Positions 37,000-45,747 of a stretch of DNA of 64,000 nt are shown piece by piece. The stretch comes from Bradyrhizobium sp. 195 (lineage in GTDB: Bacteria; Pseudomonadota; Alphaproteobacteria; Rhizobiales; Xanthobacteraceae), in assembly GCF_023101665.1 (NCBI RefSeq), contig NZ_CP082161.1, positions 4,588,001 to 4,652,000 of the forward strand, given 5' to 3'. Position 1 is the first letter of the stretch, and every line of letters begins with the position of its first letter. Made by a program: the position numbers and the translations under genes. The notes below the pieces were generated by a model. It was not told the DNA's origin. It saw only the letters and a program-made list of their open reading frames with translations, and made no database searches.

Positions 37000-37356
37000 A
37001 TGAACGGCTTCCGCAAAGGTCTCTTCGCCACCATCGTCGCCATCGCCTTCCCGCTCGCGCAGGTCGATGCTGCGACAAGCACTTTCGACGGCACATGGAA
37101 TGTCCGCATCTCCTCATCGAGCGAGACCTGCGGCAACGGCGCGACCGTCGCGATCGGCATCAACAACGGGCAGATCGCCTCGAGCAGCACCGCAGTGTCG
37201 GCGTCGGGCCGCGTGGCGGACGCCGGCAGCATCAACGTCACCCTGAGCACCGGCATCAAGCGCGCCGTCGGCTTCGGACGACTGAGCGGCACCTCGGGCT
37301 CCGGCACCTGGCGCGGCGCGCTGTGCACGGGAACGTGGACGGCGGAGCGGATGTAG
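37000..37356 (+). CDS. Small secreted protein
   Basis: Encodes 118 residues. A signal peptide ends near VDAATS; the mature part begins with FDGTWNVRISSSSETCGNG and has two or three Gly-rich beta segments, a GRLSGTSGSGTWRG loop and one Cys pair, ending GTWTAERM. This resembles many short Bradyrhizobium exported proteins; the DGTW...GxW pattern suggests a small beta-barrel. Function unknown. Confidence 0.65.
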   Translation: MNGFRKGLFATIVAIAFPLAQVDAATSTFDGTWNVRISSSSETCGNGATVAIGINNGQIASSSTAVSASGRVADAGSINVTLSTGIKRAVGFGRLSGTSGSGTWRGALCTGTWTAERM

Positions 37357-37364
37357 GAGGTCTG

Positions 37365-37498
37365 GTGTCCCGGACGCGCTGCAGCGTGCAACGCTGCTGC
37401 GCAGAGCCGGGACCCAGCAGTCTTGGTTGTCGCCGGAAGATTCTGGGTCCCGGATCGGCGACGCATCGCCTTCAGGCGATGCGTCTTGTGCGGGACAC
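37365..37498. repeat. Palindromic intergenic repeat, family A, copy 2
   Basis: Outer ends GTGTCCCGG and CGGGACAC; inner arms 37404-37416 and 37444-37456 pair with one mismatch. Extra small stem GACGCATCGCC...GGCGATGCGTC near the end. It fills the gap between the 118-residue secreted protein and the cupin gene, which converge here. Confidence 0.85.
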
Positions 37499-37504
37499 GG
37501 CGCC

Positions 37505-37909
37505 TTAGCCCAGCGCGGCCCCATACTCCGCGTCAGTGACCGGCTCCAACCAGGTCGAGTAGACGCCGTCGAGCGCTTCCTGCATGGCGATGTGGCACAT
37601 GCCGTTGGTCGGCGACGCTCCGTGCCAGTGCAACTCGCCCGGTGGAATCCAGACAGTGTCGCCGGGACGGATCTCCCTGACCGGACCGCCCTTGGTCTGC
37701 ACGCGCCCGACGCCGGAGATGACGTAGAGCGTCTGCCCGAGCGGATGGTGATGCCAGTTGGTGCGAGCACCCGGCTCGAACGCAACGCGCGAGCAGTTCA
37801 GCCGTGCCGGCGCGGGCGCCATGATGACGGGGTCCTGCCACACGGTGCCGGTGAAGTTTTCCTTGGGCGCGCGGCGGGTCGGCCGCGTGCCTGCAACAGT
37901 GATCTCCAT
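37505..37909 (-). CDS. Cupin-domain protein
   Basis: Encodes 134 residues forming a single cupin barrel. Motif 1 is WHHHPLGQTLYVISGVGRVQ and motif 2 is PGDTVWIPPGELHWHGA, with metal-binding histidines in both. Similar small cupins include hydroxynitrile lyase-like proteins and carboxymuconolactone-associated proteins. It follows the RraA-like gene by 18 bases and is probably co-transcribed with it. Confidence 0.85.
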   Translation of the reverse strand: MEITVAGTRPTRRAPKENFTGTVWQDPVIMAPAPARLNCSRVAFEPGARTNWHHHPLGQTLYVISGVGRVQTKGGPVREIRPGDTVWIPPGELHWHGASPTNGMCHIAMQEALDGVYSTWLEPVTDAEYGAALG

Positions 37910-37927
37910 GGGGGGTCCTCGCTTCCG

Positions 37928-38626
37928 TTACTTCTTGCTGGCGGCGTAGCGCGCCTTGGTCTCGGCGTTCATGGGATAGAGGCCCGGCAGCACCGCGCCG
38001 TTGTTCACCTCGTTGACGATCCAGGCTTCCATGCGCTCCTGCTCGACGCCCTCGTTGAGGACGTGATCGAGCATCGCCTGCGGGATCAGCACGCAGCCGT
38101 CCTGGTCGGCGACCACGATGTCGTTCGGAAAAACGGCAACCCCACCGCAGCCGATCGGCTCGCCCCAGCCGACGAAGGTCAGGCCGGCCACGGAGGGCGG
38201 CGCGGCATAGCCGTCGCACCACACCGGAAGATTGGTGCCGAGCACGCCCTCGACGTCACGCACGACGCCGTCGGTGACGAGCGCGGTGACGCCGCGCTTC
38301 ATCATGCGGGCGCAGAGAATGTCGCCGAAGATGCCGGCATCGGTGATGCCCATGGCATCGACCACGGCGATGCATCCCTCCGGCATCGCCTCGATCGCGG
38401 TGCGGGTCGAGATCGGCGACGACCAGGATTCCGGCGTCGCCAGATCCTCGCGCGCCGGCACGAAGCGCAGCGTGAAGGCCGGTCCCACCAGGCGCGGCAG
38501 GCCCGGACGCAGCGGGCGCGCGCCCCGCATCCACACATTGCGCAGGCCCTTCTTCAGCAGGACCGTGGTGATGGTGGCGGTGGTGATGCCGGCGAGGGTC
38601 TTGCGGGCTTCGGGGGACAGCGACAT
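37928..38626 (-). CDS. RraA-family protein (HMG aldolase/RNase regulator-like)
   Basis: Encodes 232 residues from ATG 38626. Motifs GDILCARMMKRGVTALVTDGVVRDVEG and GCVLIPQ are those of the RraA/4-hydroxy-4-methyl-2-oxoglutarate aldolase superfamily; the GDIL...R..D pattern holds the aldolase metal-site and pyruvate-binding residues. In rhizobial metabolic loci this class usually acts on keto acids rather than on RNase E. Divergent from the pxp operon. Confidence 0.8.
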   Translation of the reverse strand: MSLSPEARKTLAGITTATITTVLLKKGLRNVWMRGARPLRPGLPRLVGPAFTLRFVPAREDLATPESWSSPISTRTAIEAMPEGCIAVVDAMGITDAGIFGDILCARMMKRGVTALVTDGVVRDVEGVLGTNLPVWCDGYAAPPSVAGLTFVGWGEPIGCGGVAVFPNDIVVADQDGCVLIPQAMLDHVLNEGVEQERMEAWIVNEVNNGAVLPGLYPMNAETKARYAASKK

Positions 38627-38875
38627 GGACGACAACGAGCTCCGGATGGCGGGAAAGAACGCGCGCATCTTGCGAGCCGCAGCCCTTGCGTCAAGGGCCA
38701 AGAGGCCACCAATAACGCAGGGCGGCTGAGCCGTTATGCGACGCGATAACAAGGTCTTATCGCGCCCCCTTGCATTAATTTATTGGACTTGCGGGCGCAT
38801 TTACGCGAAGCAGGACGAAGCGGAACTCCCACGTCGGGGGCCGCATTCCCGTTTTCGACAGCTCTTCGACAGCTC

Positions 38876-39607
38876 ATGGCCGCGACGCTTCCCCCGCCCC
38901 GCCTTCTGCCCAGTGGCGACAGCGCCGTCACGGTCGAGTTCAGCCGCACGATCGATGACACCGCCAACCAGCGCGTGCTGGCGCTCGACAAGACACTCGC
39001 GGCAAGCCCCATCGACGGCATCACCGAGACCGTGCCGACCTATCGCTCGCTGCTGGTGCATTACGATCCCGACAAGATCGGTTTCGACGCGCTCGGCGAA
39101 AAGATCCTGCCGATCGCCACCCGGCCGTTGCCGCCGGTGACCAAGGCACGCCGCTGGCGCATTCCCGTCGCCTATGGCGGCGAGCACGGCATCGATCTCG
39201 AGGATGTCGCCAAGGCGCTGAACACCACGCCGGACGACATTGTTGCCCGTCATGTTGGCGGCGACTACAAGGTTGCCATGATCGGCTTCACGCCGGGCTG
39301 GTCCTATCTCAGCGGCCTCGACACATCCCTGCACATGTCGCGGCGGCAAAATCCGCGGCTGCTGACGCCCGCCGGCACGATCTCGATCGGCGGCATCCAG
39401 GCCGGGATCCAGTGCCTCGCCGCGCCGAGCGGCTGGCATCTGCTCGGCCGCACGCCTGTCAGAACCTATCAGCTCCACCGCAACCCGACCTTCCTCACCG
39501 AGCCCGGTGATCGCGTGACGTTCTTCGCCATCGACCACAAGACCTTCGAGGAGCTGGACCGCGCCGCGGAAGCCGGCGAGATCGTCGCCGAGCAGGTGGA
39601 CGCATGA
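38876..39607 (+). CDS. pxpB: 5-oxoprolinase subunit B
   Basis: Encodes 243 residues from ATG 38876. Similar to KipI/PxpB: LLPSGDSAVTVEF start, YRSLLVHYDP, and the conserved FTPGWSYLSGLD plus RTPVRTYQLHRNP near the end. With PxpA and PxpC it forms the ATP-dependent enzyme that opens 5-oxoproline (pyroglutamate) to glutamate. Overlaps pxpC by four bases. Confidence 0.93.
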   Translation: MAATLPPPRLLPSGDSAVTVEFSRTIDDTANQRVLALDKTLAASPIDGITETVPTYRSLLVHYDPDKIGFDALGEKILPIATRPLPPVTKARRWRIPVAYGGEHGIDLEDVAKALNTTPDDIVARHVGGDYKVAMIGFTPGWSYLSGLDTSLHMSRRQNPRLLTPAGTISIGGIQAGIQCLAAPSGWHLLGRTPVRTYQLHRNPTFLTEPGDRVTFFAIDHKTFEELDRAAEAGEIVAEQVDA

Positions 39608-40641
39608 GCCGGCTCGTCATCGCCAGCGTCGGCCCTGCAAGCTCCGTCCAGGATGGCGGCCGCCTCGGCGCGCAGCGCTACGGCTTGACGGTGAGCGGGG
39701 CGATGGACCGACTGTCGCTGGCCGCGGCGAATACGCTGGTCGGCAACGAGCCGTTCGCGGCCGCCGTCGAGATCGGCCCGTTCGGCGCCTCTTTCACCGC
39801 GCGTGACGGCGCCGTGCGCGTCGCGATCTCTGGCGCGCCGCGCAATGCGGACGTCGCCGGGAGCCCCCTCGCCATGGACACGTCGGTGACGCTGAAGGAC
39901 GGCGAGACGCTGACGCTGGGCTTTGCCCGCGGCGGCGCCTTCACCTATCTGGCGATCGAAGGCGCCATCAAGGGCGAGCCGGTGTTCGGCAGTCTCGCGG
40001 TCAATGCCCGCGCGGGGCTCGGCAGCCCCTACCCGCGCCCGCTGCAGGCTGGCGACGAGTTCACCGTTGACGCCGCGAGCGGCGCGCCGGAGCTGCGGAT
40101 CGAGCTGCCGAAGTCAGCGAGCGGCCCGATCCGTGTGGTGCTGGGCCCGCAGGACGACGAGTTCGACGACGCCAACAAGGCGCTGTTCCTAGGAAGCGAG
40201 TGGAAGATCTCGGCGACCTCCGACCGCATGGGCTATCGGCTCGAGGGCCCCGCCATCAAGCATCTGCACGGCCACAACATCGTTTCTGACGGCACCGTCA
40301 ACGGCAGCATCCAGGTGCCCGGCAACGGCGCGCCGATCGCCCTGATGATGGATCGCGGCACCTCCGGCGGCTATCCAAAGATCGCAACCGTGATCACGGC
40401 CGACGTCGGCCGCCTCGCGCAGACCTCGGCGGGAACGGCATTCCGCTTCAAGGCCGTCAGCGTGGCCGAGGCGCAGGACGAGGCGAAGAAATTCGCGCAA
40501 CTGATCCGGACCCTGCCCGATCGCCTGCACTCTTCCGACACCGTCGCACTCAACATCGAGGCGCTCAGCGATGCCAACGTCGCGGGCTATGCCGTGAGCG
40601 CTGTCGATGCCGGGACCTGGCAGGTCACCGAGGAGCCTTAA
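39604..40641 (+). CDS. pxpC: 5-oxoprolinase subunit C
   Basis: Encodes 345 residues; ATGA overlap with pxpB. Similar to KipA/Pxp[24 protein letters not shown] near the start, [10 protein letters not shown] in the middle, and [27 protein letters not shown], the conserved carboxyltransferase-like core. Cytoplasmic partner of PxpB. Confidence 0.93.
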   Translation: MSRLVIASVGPASSVQDGGRLGAQRYGLTVSGAMDRLSLAAANTLVGNEPFAAAVEIGPFGASFTARDGAVRVAISGAPRNADVAGSPLAMDTSVTLKDGETLTLGFARGGAFTYLAIEGAIKGEPVFGSLAVNARAGLGSPYPRPLQAGDEFTVDAASGAPELRIELPKSASGPIRVVLGPQDDEFDDANKALFLGSEWKISATSDRMGYRLEGPAIKHLHGHNIVSDGTVNGSIQVPGNGAPIALMMDRGTSGGYPKIATVITADVGRLAQTSAGTAFRFKAVSVAEAQDEAKKFAQLIRTLPDRLHSSDTVALNIEALSDANVAGYAVSAVDAGTWQVTEEP

Positions 40642-40673
40642 GGCAACAACAAAACCAGAGGCGGAGAGGACCC

Positions 40674-41441
40674 ATGAAGACAGTCGACCTCAATTGCGAC
40701 CTCGGCGAAGGTTTTGGCGCGTGGGAGATGGGCAACGACGCCGCGATGATCGAGCTGGCAAGCTCGGTCAATGTCGCCTGCGGCTTCCATGCCGGCGATC
40801 CCGACATCATGCGCCGGACGGTGGAGCTGGCGAAGGCGCGCGGCGTCTCGGTCGGCGCCCATCCGGGCTACCGCGACCTGCACGGCTTCGGCCGGCATCC
40901 GATCGCGGGCCTGAAGGCCTCCGAGATCGAGAACCTCGTCGCCTACCAGATCGGCGCGCTTCAGGCGATCGCGACTGCCGCCGGCCACAAGGTCACCCAT
41001 GTGAAGGCGCATGGCGCGCTCTCCAACGTCGCCTGCGAGGACGACATGACGGCGAAGGCGATCGCCGCCGGCATCAGGGCGGTCGACCCCAGCCTGATCT
41101 TCGTCGTGCTCGCCAATTCGAAGCTGGTGAAGGCCGGCGAAGCGGCCAACCTGCCGATGGTGCACGAGGTGTTCGCCGACCGCGCCTATGAGGACGACGG
41201 CAATCTCGTCTCGCGCAAGAAGCCCGGCGCAGTGCTGCACGATGCCAAGGCGATCGCCGATCGCGTGGTGCGCATGGTGCAGGACGGCGCGGTGGTCTCG
41301 GTGACCGGCAAGGTGATCAAGATGCGCACGGACACGGTGTGCATCCATGGCGACACGCCGGGCGCGGTCGACATCGCGCGCGGCTTGCGTCAGGCGTTGA
41401 AGGCTGCGGGGATCGAGGTGGCGCCGTTCAAGCGCGGGTGA
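40674..41441 (+). CDS. pxpA: 5-oxoprolinase subunit A (LamB/YcsF family)
   Basis: Encodes 255 residues. The family start [19 protein letters not shown], then [19 protein letters not shown] and VKAHGALSN, are all present. Third gene of the pxpB-pxpC-pxpA operon, preceded by GGAGAGGA. The set recycles 5-oxoproline formed by spontaneous glutamine cyclisation. Confidence 0.95.
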   Translation: MKTVDLNCDLGEGFGAWEMGNDAAMIELASSVNVACGFHAGDPDIMRRTVELAKARGVSVGAHPGYRDLHGFGRHPIAGLKASEIENLVAYQIGALQAIATAAGHKVTHVKAHGALSNVACEDDMTAKAIAAGIRAVDPSLIFVVLANSKLVKAGEAANLPMVHEVFADRAYEDDGNLVSRKKPGAVLHDAKAIADRVVRMVQDGAVVSVTGKVIKMRTDTVCIHGDTPGAVDIARGLRQALKAAGIEVAPFKRG

Positions 41442-41455
41442 GGTATCACAGGTGC

Positions 41456-41546
41456 CGTAGGGTGGGCAAAGGCGCACAGCGCCGTGCCCACGATCTCTGC
41501 ATGATTGAGACAGGTGGTGGGCACGCTTCGCTTTGCCCACCCTACG
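41456..41546. repeat. Palindromic intergenic repeat, family B, copy 1
   Basis: Outer arms CGTAGGGTGGGCAAAG (41456-41471) and its complement at the right end (41531-41546) are perfect for 16 pairs. Inner dyad GCACAGCGCCGTGCCCA and TGGTGGGCACGC. Known style of Bradyrhizobium intergenic element. It directly follows pxpA. Confidence 0.8.
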
Positions 41547-41562
41547 AGTGCGTCCAACTTCG

Positions 41563-41715
41563 CTAGAACGGATGCACCGACAACGAGCCGAGCACGATGG
41601 CCGCGATAACCGCAAACGCGCTGTAGAGCGCCAGATGATGGGCGTTCGCCCGGGTCTGCCGCGAGAGCGAGCGCGCGTAGAAATGCAGTCTGGCTTCCGC
41701 CGATACTTCGCGCAT
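41563..41715 (-). CDS. 50-residue membrane protein between two repeats
   Basis: ATG 41715 preceded by GGAGATCG. Soluble N-terminal half (MREVSAEARLHFYARSLSRQ), then one hydrophobic span (LALYSAFAVIAAIVLGSLS) and a short end. I recall nearly identical short proteins in other Bradyrhizobium. It lies between repeat copies at 41456-41546 and 41919-42008. Confidence 0.6.
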   Translation of the reverse strand: MREVSAEARLHFYARSLSRQTRANAHHLALYSAFAVIAAIVLGSLSVHPF

Positions 41716-41918
41716 GGTCGATCTCCAACGCCCCATTTGCGGGATTATGAGGGATCAACCAGGGCGGGAGGCAAGATGGTGGTGCAAATAGCGATGCGGG
41801 TTCTCTCGATAAGCCCCGTCGTGGGCGCAAATTCTCTTCGTCGACCGATTCCGAGAATCTTATTCGTTAAGATTCAAGCCAGTTGGAACCGGGCGGATGA
41901 CAATGAGATGACGGCTCT

Positions 41919-42008
41919 CGTAGGGTGGGTTAGCGCAGCGTAACCCACCATGCTCGCGTACTCTCGAACGAAGTTGGTGGGTTACGCCTTCGGCTAACCC
42001 ACCTTACG
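41919..42008. repeat. Palindromic intergenic repeat, family B, copy 2
   Basis: Outer arms CGTAGGGTGGGTTAGC and GCTAACCCACCTTACG (one mismatch), with inner copies GCGTAACCCACCA and TGGTGGGTTACGC. Diverged relative of the element at 41456-41546. It ends ten bases before the flavoprotein gene stops. Confidence 0.8.
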
Positions 42009-42018
42009 CAGCCATGCC

Positions 42019-43629
42019 TCAGTACACGTCGGCCTGGAAGCGGCCCGTCTTCTTGAGCTCGGCGACAAAACTGACGGCCTCGTCGGTCGAACGTGCGCCG
42101 AACTGGGCGACGATGTCGACCAGCGCGCGCTCGACGTCCTTGGCCATGCGCTTGGCATCGCCGCAGATGTAGAGATGCGCGCCTTCGGCGAGCCAGGTCC
42201 AGACCTCGCGGCCAACCTCCCGCATGCGATCCTGCACATAGAACTTCTTCTCGCCGTCGCGCGACCAGGCCAGCGACATGCGCGTCAGCAGACCCGAGGT
42301 CTTCATCGCATTGAGCTCCTCCTGGTAGAAGAAGTCGCAATCGCTGCGCTGATGGCCGAAGAACAGCCAATTCTTGCCGGGCGCGCCGGTGGCCTTGCGA
42401 TCAAGCAGGAAGGCCCGGAACGGCGCGATGCCGGTGCCGGGGCCGATCATGATGACGGGCGTCTTCGGATCCTGCGGCAGGCCGAAGCCGTGCGCTTTCT
42501 GCACGTAGACATTGAGATTCTCGCCCTCGTTGATGCGTTCGCCGAGGAAGGTCGAGGCGACGCCGAGACGCTTGCGCTTGCCGATGACGTAGCGCACGGA
42601 ATCCACCGTCAACGACAGCTTTCCGGGCGTGGCATTGTGCGAGGAGGAGATCGAATAGAGCCGCGGCTGGAGCGGCTCCAGCGCTTCGACGAAGGCCTCC
42701 GGATGCGGCCGCGTGCCGGAAAACTTCTGCAGCGCCGCCATCACGTCGAGAGTTGCGGCATCACCATCGGGATCCTCCCCCTGCGCCAGCGCCCGCGCCT
42801 TCTCGCGCGCCGCACCGCCGGTGATGAAGGAGATCAGCTCGAACAACGTGTCGGGTGCCGGCGACAGCGAGACGTCGTCGATCAGCACCTCGCGCAGCGT
42901 CTTGCCGTTGACCTTGGTGGTGTGGGAAGCGCCCAGCAGCGCGATGATCTGGTCGACGAGGCCGACATCGTTGCGCGCGAACACACCAAAGCTGTCGCCG
43001 ACGACGTAGTCGAGCTTGCTCTCGGAAAGATCGAACTCGACGTGATAAGTTTCCTTCTCCGACTTTCCCTTGTTGAGCAGGCGGCGCGACAGGAAGGTCG
43101 CGGCAACAGGGTTGTCGCGCGAGCGGCCGGGCTCTGCGATCGTCACCGTCACGGCCGGCGCCGGAGCGTCCGGCTTGTCCGCTGCTTTGGCCGCCGGGGC
43201 CTTGTCGAGCTCCTCGTACAGCGACTTCAGCATCCGCGCGGTTTCCTTGCCGCCGGGAACGCAGAGATTGAGCCGCGCTTCGCTACGGCCTGCGATCGCT
43301 TCCGAATAGTCATGGCAATTGTAGCCGCACTGACCGCAATCCTGCTGCGCCATCGCCGCCATCATCTTGCGGCGCACGGGGCGCCCCTCGGCGAGCTTCA
43401 TCCGGTCGGCAATCGGCATGGTCTGGTCGTGCCAGGGCGCTTCGCCGTCGTCGCCGTCACCGGTTGCGCCTTGCATGACGGCGGCGCCCTGCTCCGCCGA
43501 CAGCGGCGCGGCGACGTCAGGCGACAGCAGGCCGGCGAAGAAGCCGTTCAGCCAGGAGCGCTGCGCATCGGAGAACGGTGCGCTGGCGGGAATGATGTCG
43601 AGCCTGGGCGGAGGGGTGATCTGGTTCAT
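42019..43629 (-). CDS. Fe-S flavoprotein reductase, electron donor to NirA (CysJ-like)
   Basis: Encodes 536 residues. Residues 98-123 hold C-x2-C-x3-C-x17-C (DCGQCGYNC...LNLC), an Fe-S site. The C-terminal half is a ferredoxin-NADP reductase-like unit: RLYSISSS for FAD, GPGTGIAPFRAFL and WLFFGHQRSDCDFFY for NADPH. The flavodoxin domain of CysJ is replaced by the Fe-S segment. Overlap with nirA by ATGA indicates it feeds electrons from NADPH to that enzyme. Confidence 0.8.
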   Translation of the reverse strand: MNQITPPPRLDIIPASAPFSDAQRSWLNGFFAGLLSPDVAAPLSAEQGAAVMQGATGDGDDGEAPWHDQTMPIADRMKLAEGRPVRRKMMAAMAQQDCGQCGYNCHDYSEAIAGRSEARLNLCVPGGKETARMLKSLYEELDKAPAAKAADKPDAPAPAVTVTIAEPGRSRDNPVAATFLSRRLLNKGKSEKETYHVEFDLSESKLDYVVGDSFGVFARNDVGLVDQIIALLGASHTTKVNGKTLREVLIDDVSLSPAPDTLFELISFITGGAAREKARALAQGEDPDGDAATLDVMAALQKFSGTRPHPEAFVEALEPLQPRLYSISSSHNATPGKLSLTVDSVRYVIGKRKRLGVASTFLGERINEGENLNVYVQKAHGFGLPQDPKTPVIMIGPGTGIAPFRAFLLDRKATGAPGKNWLFFGHQRSDCDFFYQEELNAMKTSGLLTRMSLAWSRDGEKKFYVQDRMREVGREVWTWLAEGAHLYICGDAKRMAKDVERALVDIVAQFGARSTDEAVSFVAELKKTGRFQADVY

Positions 43630-45410
43630 GCGGACACCTGTGCATCGGCAAGCTTGCGCAGCGTTTCGCCGTCATGGCGGCGCGCAAAGGAGAGGAAGGT
43701 TTCGTCGGCAGACGCGCGATGGGCGATATAGGCCTTGAGCAGTGCCTCGACCGTCTTCGGCGCGTCCTCGGCCTTGAGGTCGTGATAGACCTCCTGCCCG
43801 ACATCGGCGTCGGGACCGAAACCGCCGCCGGTGAAGAGGTGATATCCCTCGACCGTGTCGTCCTCGTTGACAGGCACGCGCGCACCGATCAGGCCGATGT
43901 CGCTGATGTAGTGCTGCGCGCAGGAATGATGGCAGCCGGTGACGTGGATGTTGACCGGCTTGTCCATGGCAACGCGCGGCTCGCACCAGTCACCGATCTC
44001 GGCGGCATGGCGCTTGGTATTCGCGGCGGCGAAGCGGCAGCCGGCATTGCCGGTGCAGGCGATCAGGCCGGCGCGGATGTGCGAGGCTTCGACCGCGAGC
44101 CCGATCTGCTTGATGGCCGCGACCGCGAGATCGACGTTCTCGTCGCGCACGCCCGAAATCAGCAGGTTCTGCCAGACCGTCAACCGGATCTCGCCGTCGC
44201 CGAGATCGCGCGAAACCTTGGCAAGACCCCGCATCTGCTCGCAGCTGAGCTTGCCAAGCGTCAGCGACACGCCGATCCAGTTGAGGCCGTCCTGCTTCTG
44301 CTTGTGCACGCCGACATGCGCCATGCGGTCTGCTGCGGGGCGCGGGAGAAACGCCTCTTCCGGCACGCGCGTGAACGGCGTCTTCAGCCGTTCCTCGACC
44401 AGCTTGAGGAAGCCGTCATGGCCCATGGCGTCGAGCACATATTTGAGCCGGGCCTTGTTGCGGTTGGTGCGGTCACCATGGTCGATGAACACGCGCACGA
44501 TCGCGTCGGCAACAGCGGTCGCCTGCTCCGGCTTGACGATGATGCCGGAATATTTGGCAAAATCCTTGTGACCGGTGATGCCGCCGAGGCCGAGCCGGAA
44601 CCAGATTCCGGGCTCGACGCCGAAACCGTCCTTCACCTCATAGGCCGTGAAGGCGATGTCGTTGGTCTCTTCAAGCACGGCGATTTTGCCGGCGCCGTCG
44701 AAGGCGACGTTGAACTTGCGCGGCAGGCCGTAGAGCGAGCGATCGTTGAGGATGTGGTAGTGCCATTCGCGTGCATAGGGCCGCGTGTCGATGATTTCCT
44801 GCGGATCGATGCCCGCCGTCGGCGTGCCCGTCACGTTGCGGATGTTGTCGGCGCCGGAGCCGCGCGAGCACAGGCCGAGGTCCTGGATGCCCTCGATCAG
44901 CTTCACCGCGTTCTTCGGCGGGATCTCGCGGAGCTGGAGATTGGCGCGCGTCGTGACGTGGCTATAGGGGCCGCACAGCTCGTCGGCGAGGTCGGCAAGG
45001 CCCGACATCTGCCAGTGCTTCATGATGCCGTTCGGAATCCGCAGGCGGCTCATATAGGAGTCCTGCGTCGGCGCGACGTAGAAGATGCCGTAATAGCGCC
45101 AGCGGAAATTGTCCGCCGGGCTCGGCGGCGTGTTGTCGAGCGCCTGCTGGCGCAGCCGCGGATAGGCATCGAACGGATGCTCGTCGCGCTTGAACTTTTC
45201 CTGGTCGGCTAGCTTCTTGCCGGACGCGATGACCTTGTCCTGCGCCTTGATGTGCACGGCATCGGGACCCGTCGGCTCGGTGCTCGCCTTGCCGGCGGCG
45301 GCGCCGCCGAGACCGCGCCCGACCTTGCTGATCTGCAAACCGGTCGTGAAGCCTTCGAGATAGCGTTTCTGCTCGTCGGTAAAGTCGACTGCGAGCGTAT
45401 CGATTTTCAT
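43626..45410 (-). CDS. nirA: Assimilatory nitrite reductase, siroheme type
   Basis: Encodes 594 residues from ATG 45410. An open frame extends to 45566, but that part overlaps the regulatory leader and reads unlike coding. Siroheme/Fe-S cysteines: Cys452 and Cys458 (CTGNAGC), Cys493 and Cys497 (GCHHSC). It reduces nitrite to ammonium in the cytoplasm. Sulfite reductase is the alternative, but the nasT and nasS genes just upstream on the same strand point to nitrite. Confidence 0.88.
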   Translation of the reverse strand: MKIDTLAVDFTDEQKRYLEGFTTGLQISKVGRGLGGAAAGKASTEPTGPDAVHIKAQDKVIASGKKLADQEKFKRDEHPFDAYPRLRQQALDNTPPSPADNFRWRYYGIFYVAPTQDSYMSRLRIPNGIMKHWQMSGLADLADELCGPYSHVTTRANLQLREIPPKNAVKLIEGIQDLGLCSRGSGADNIRNVTGTPTAGIDPQEIIDTRPYAREWHYHILNDRSLYGLPRKFNVAFDGAGKIAVLEETNDIAFTAYEVKDGFGVEPGIWFRLGLGGITGHKDFAKYSGIIVKPEQATAVADAIVRVFIDHGDRTNRNKARLKYVLDAMGHDGFLKLVEERLKTPFTRVPEEAFLPRPAADRMAHVGVHKQKQDGLNWIGVSLTLGKLSCEQMRGLAKVSRDLGDGEIRLTVWQNLLISGVRDENVDLAVAAIKQIGLAVEASHIRAGLIACTGNAGCRFAAANTKRHAAEIGDWCEPRVAMDKPVNIHVTGCHHSCAQHYISDIGLIGARVPVNEDDTVEGYHLFTGGGFGPDADVGQEVYHDLKAEDAPKTVEALLKAYIAHRASADETFLSFARRHDGETLRKLADAQVSA

Positions 45411-45489
45411 GGTCGGTAACGAAGCTCCTGCGGCCACCCGGGTGGCATCGACGGACATTGGCGCGACCCGCGAGGAACTGGGCTGGCCC

Positions 45490-45540
45490 TGAGAGCCGGC
45501 TTCGCTACCCGACGGTCCGATCAGCTTCGTTGCTGCGGGA
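45490..45540 (-). promoter_or_regulatory. Two-hexaloop ANTAR target in the nirA leader
   Basis: Read on the minus strand: CAGC-AACGAA-GCTG (loop 45531-45526), then 19 bases later a second hairpin with loop AGCGAA (45506-45501) closed by GGT/GCC and further pairs with one bulge. Both loops have A at position 1 and G at position 4, the pattern recognised by ANTAR antiterminators such as NasT. No clear intrinsic terminator with a T tract follows, so the switch element is incomplete as seen. Confidence 0.6.
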
Positions 45541-45584
45541 CTCGGCTCAGCAGGCACCTGTGACAAGCTGGCCGCACTGCAACA

Positions 45585-45600
45585 TTCAAGTTGCGTGCCA
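45585..45600 (-). promoter_or_regulatory. Sigma54-like promoter of nirA
   Basis: TGGCACG-N4-TTGAA on the minus strand. The -24 block is exact; the -12 block reads TTGA instead of TTGC. Predicted start about 45575, giving a leader of about 165 bases that contains the two-hexaloop motif. Confidence 0.4.
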
Positions 45601-45721
45601 GCTTGGGCAAAATGGAAAGATCTATCTTTTCAGCTGATTAGGCGCTCGCCCTGAAAATCCCGGGCGGCGCACTTTCACGAAATTCGAGCACCATGATTAA
45701 TATTTAGGCGATGGACCTGCG

Positions 45722-45738
45722 TGCTCAAAAACAATGCA
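45722..45738. promoter_or_regulatory. NtrC-like dyad upstream of nirA
   Basis: TGC-N11-GCA, the spacing of NtrC sites, about 130 bases upstream of the sigma54-like promoter and just after the nasS stop. The inner bases are not symmetric, so it is a weak match. Confidence 0.35.
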
Positions 45739-45747
45739 AATCCCGAA

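Noticed and set aside
45433..45446. GCCACC-CG-GGTGGC palindrome as the terminator of the nirA leader switch
   Set aside because: Loop too short for a stable hairpin of this size and no T tract follows; could at most be part of another fold.
45411..45566. N-terminal extension of nirA by 52 residues
   Set aside because: This part coincides with the leader hairpins downstream of the predicted transcript start, and reads as low-complexity sequence without a ribosome site; the family start fits MKIDTL.
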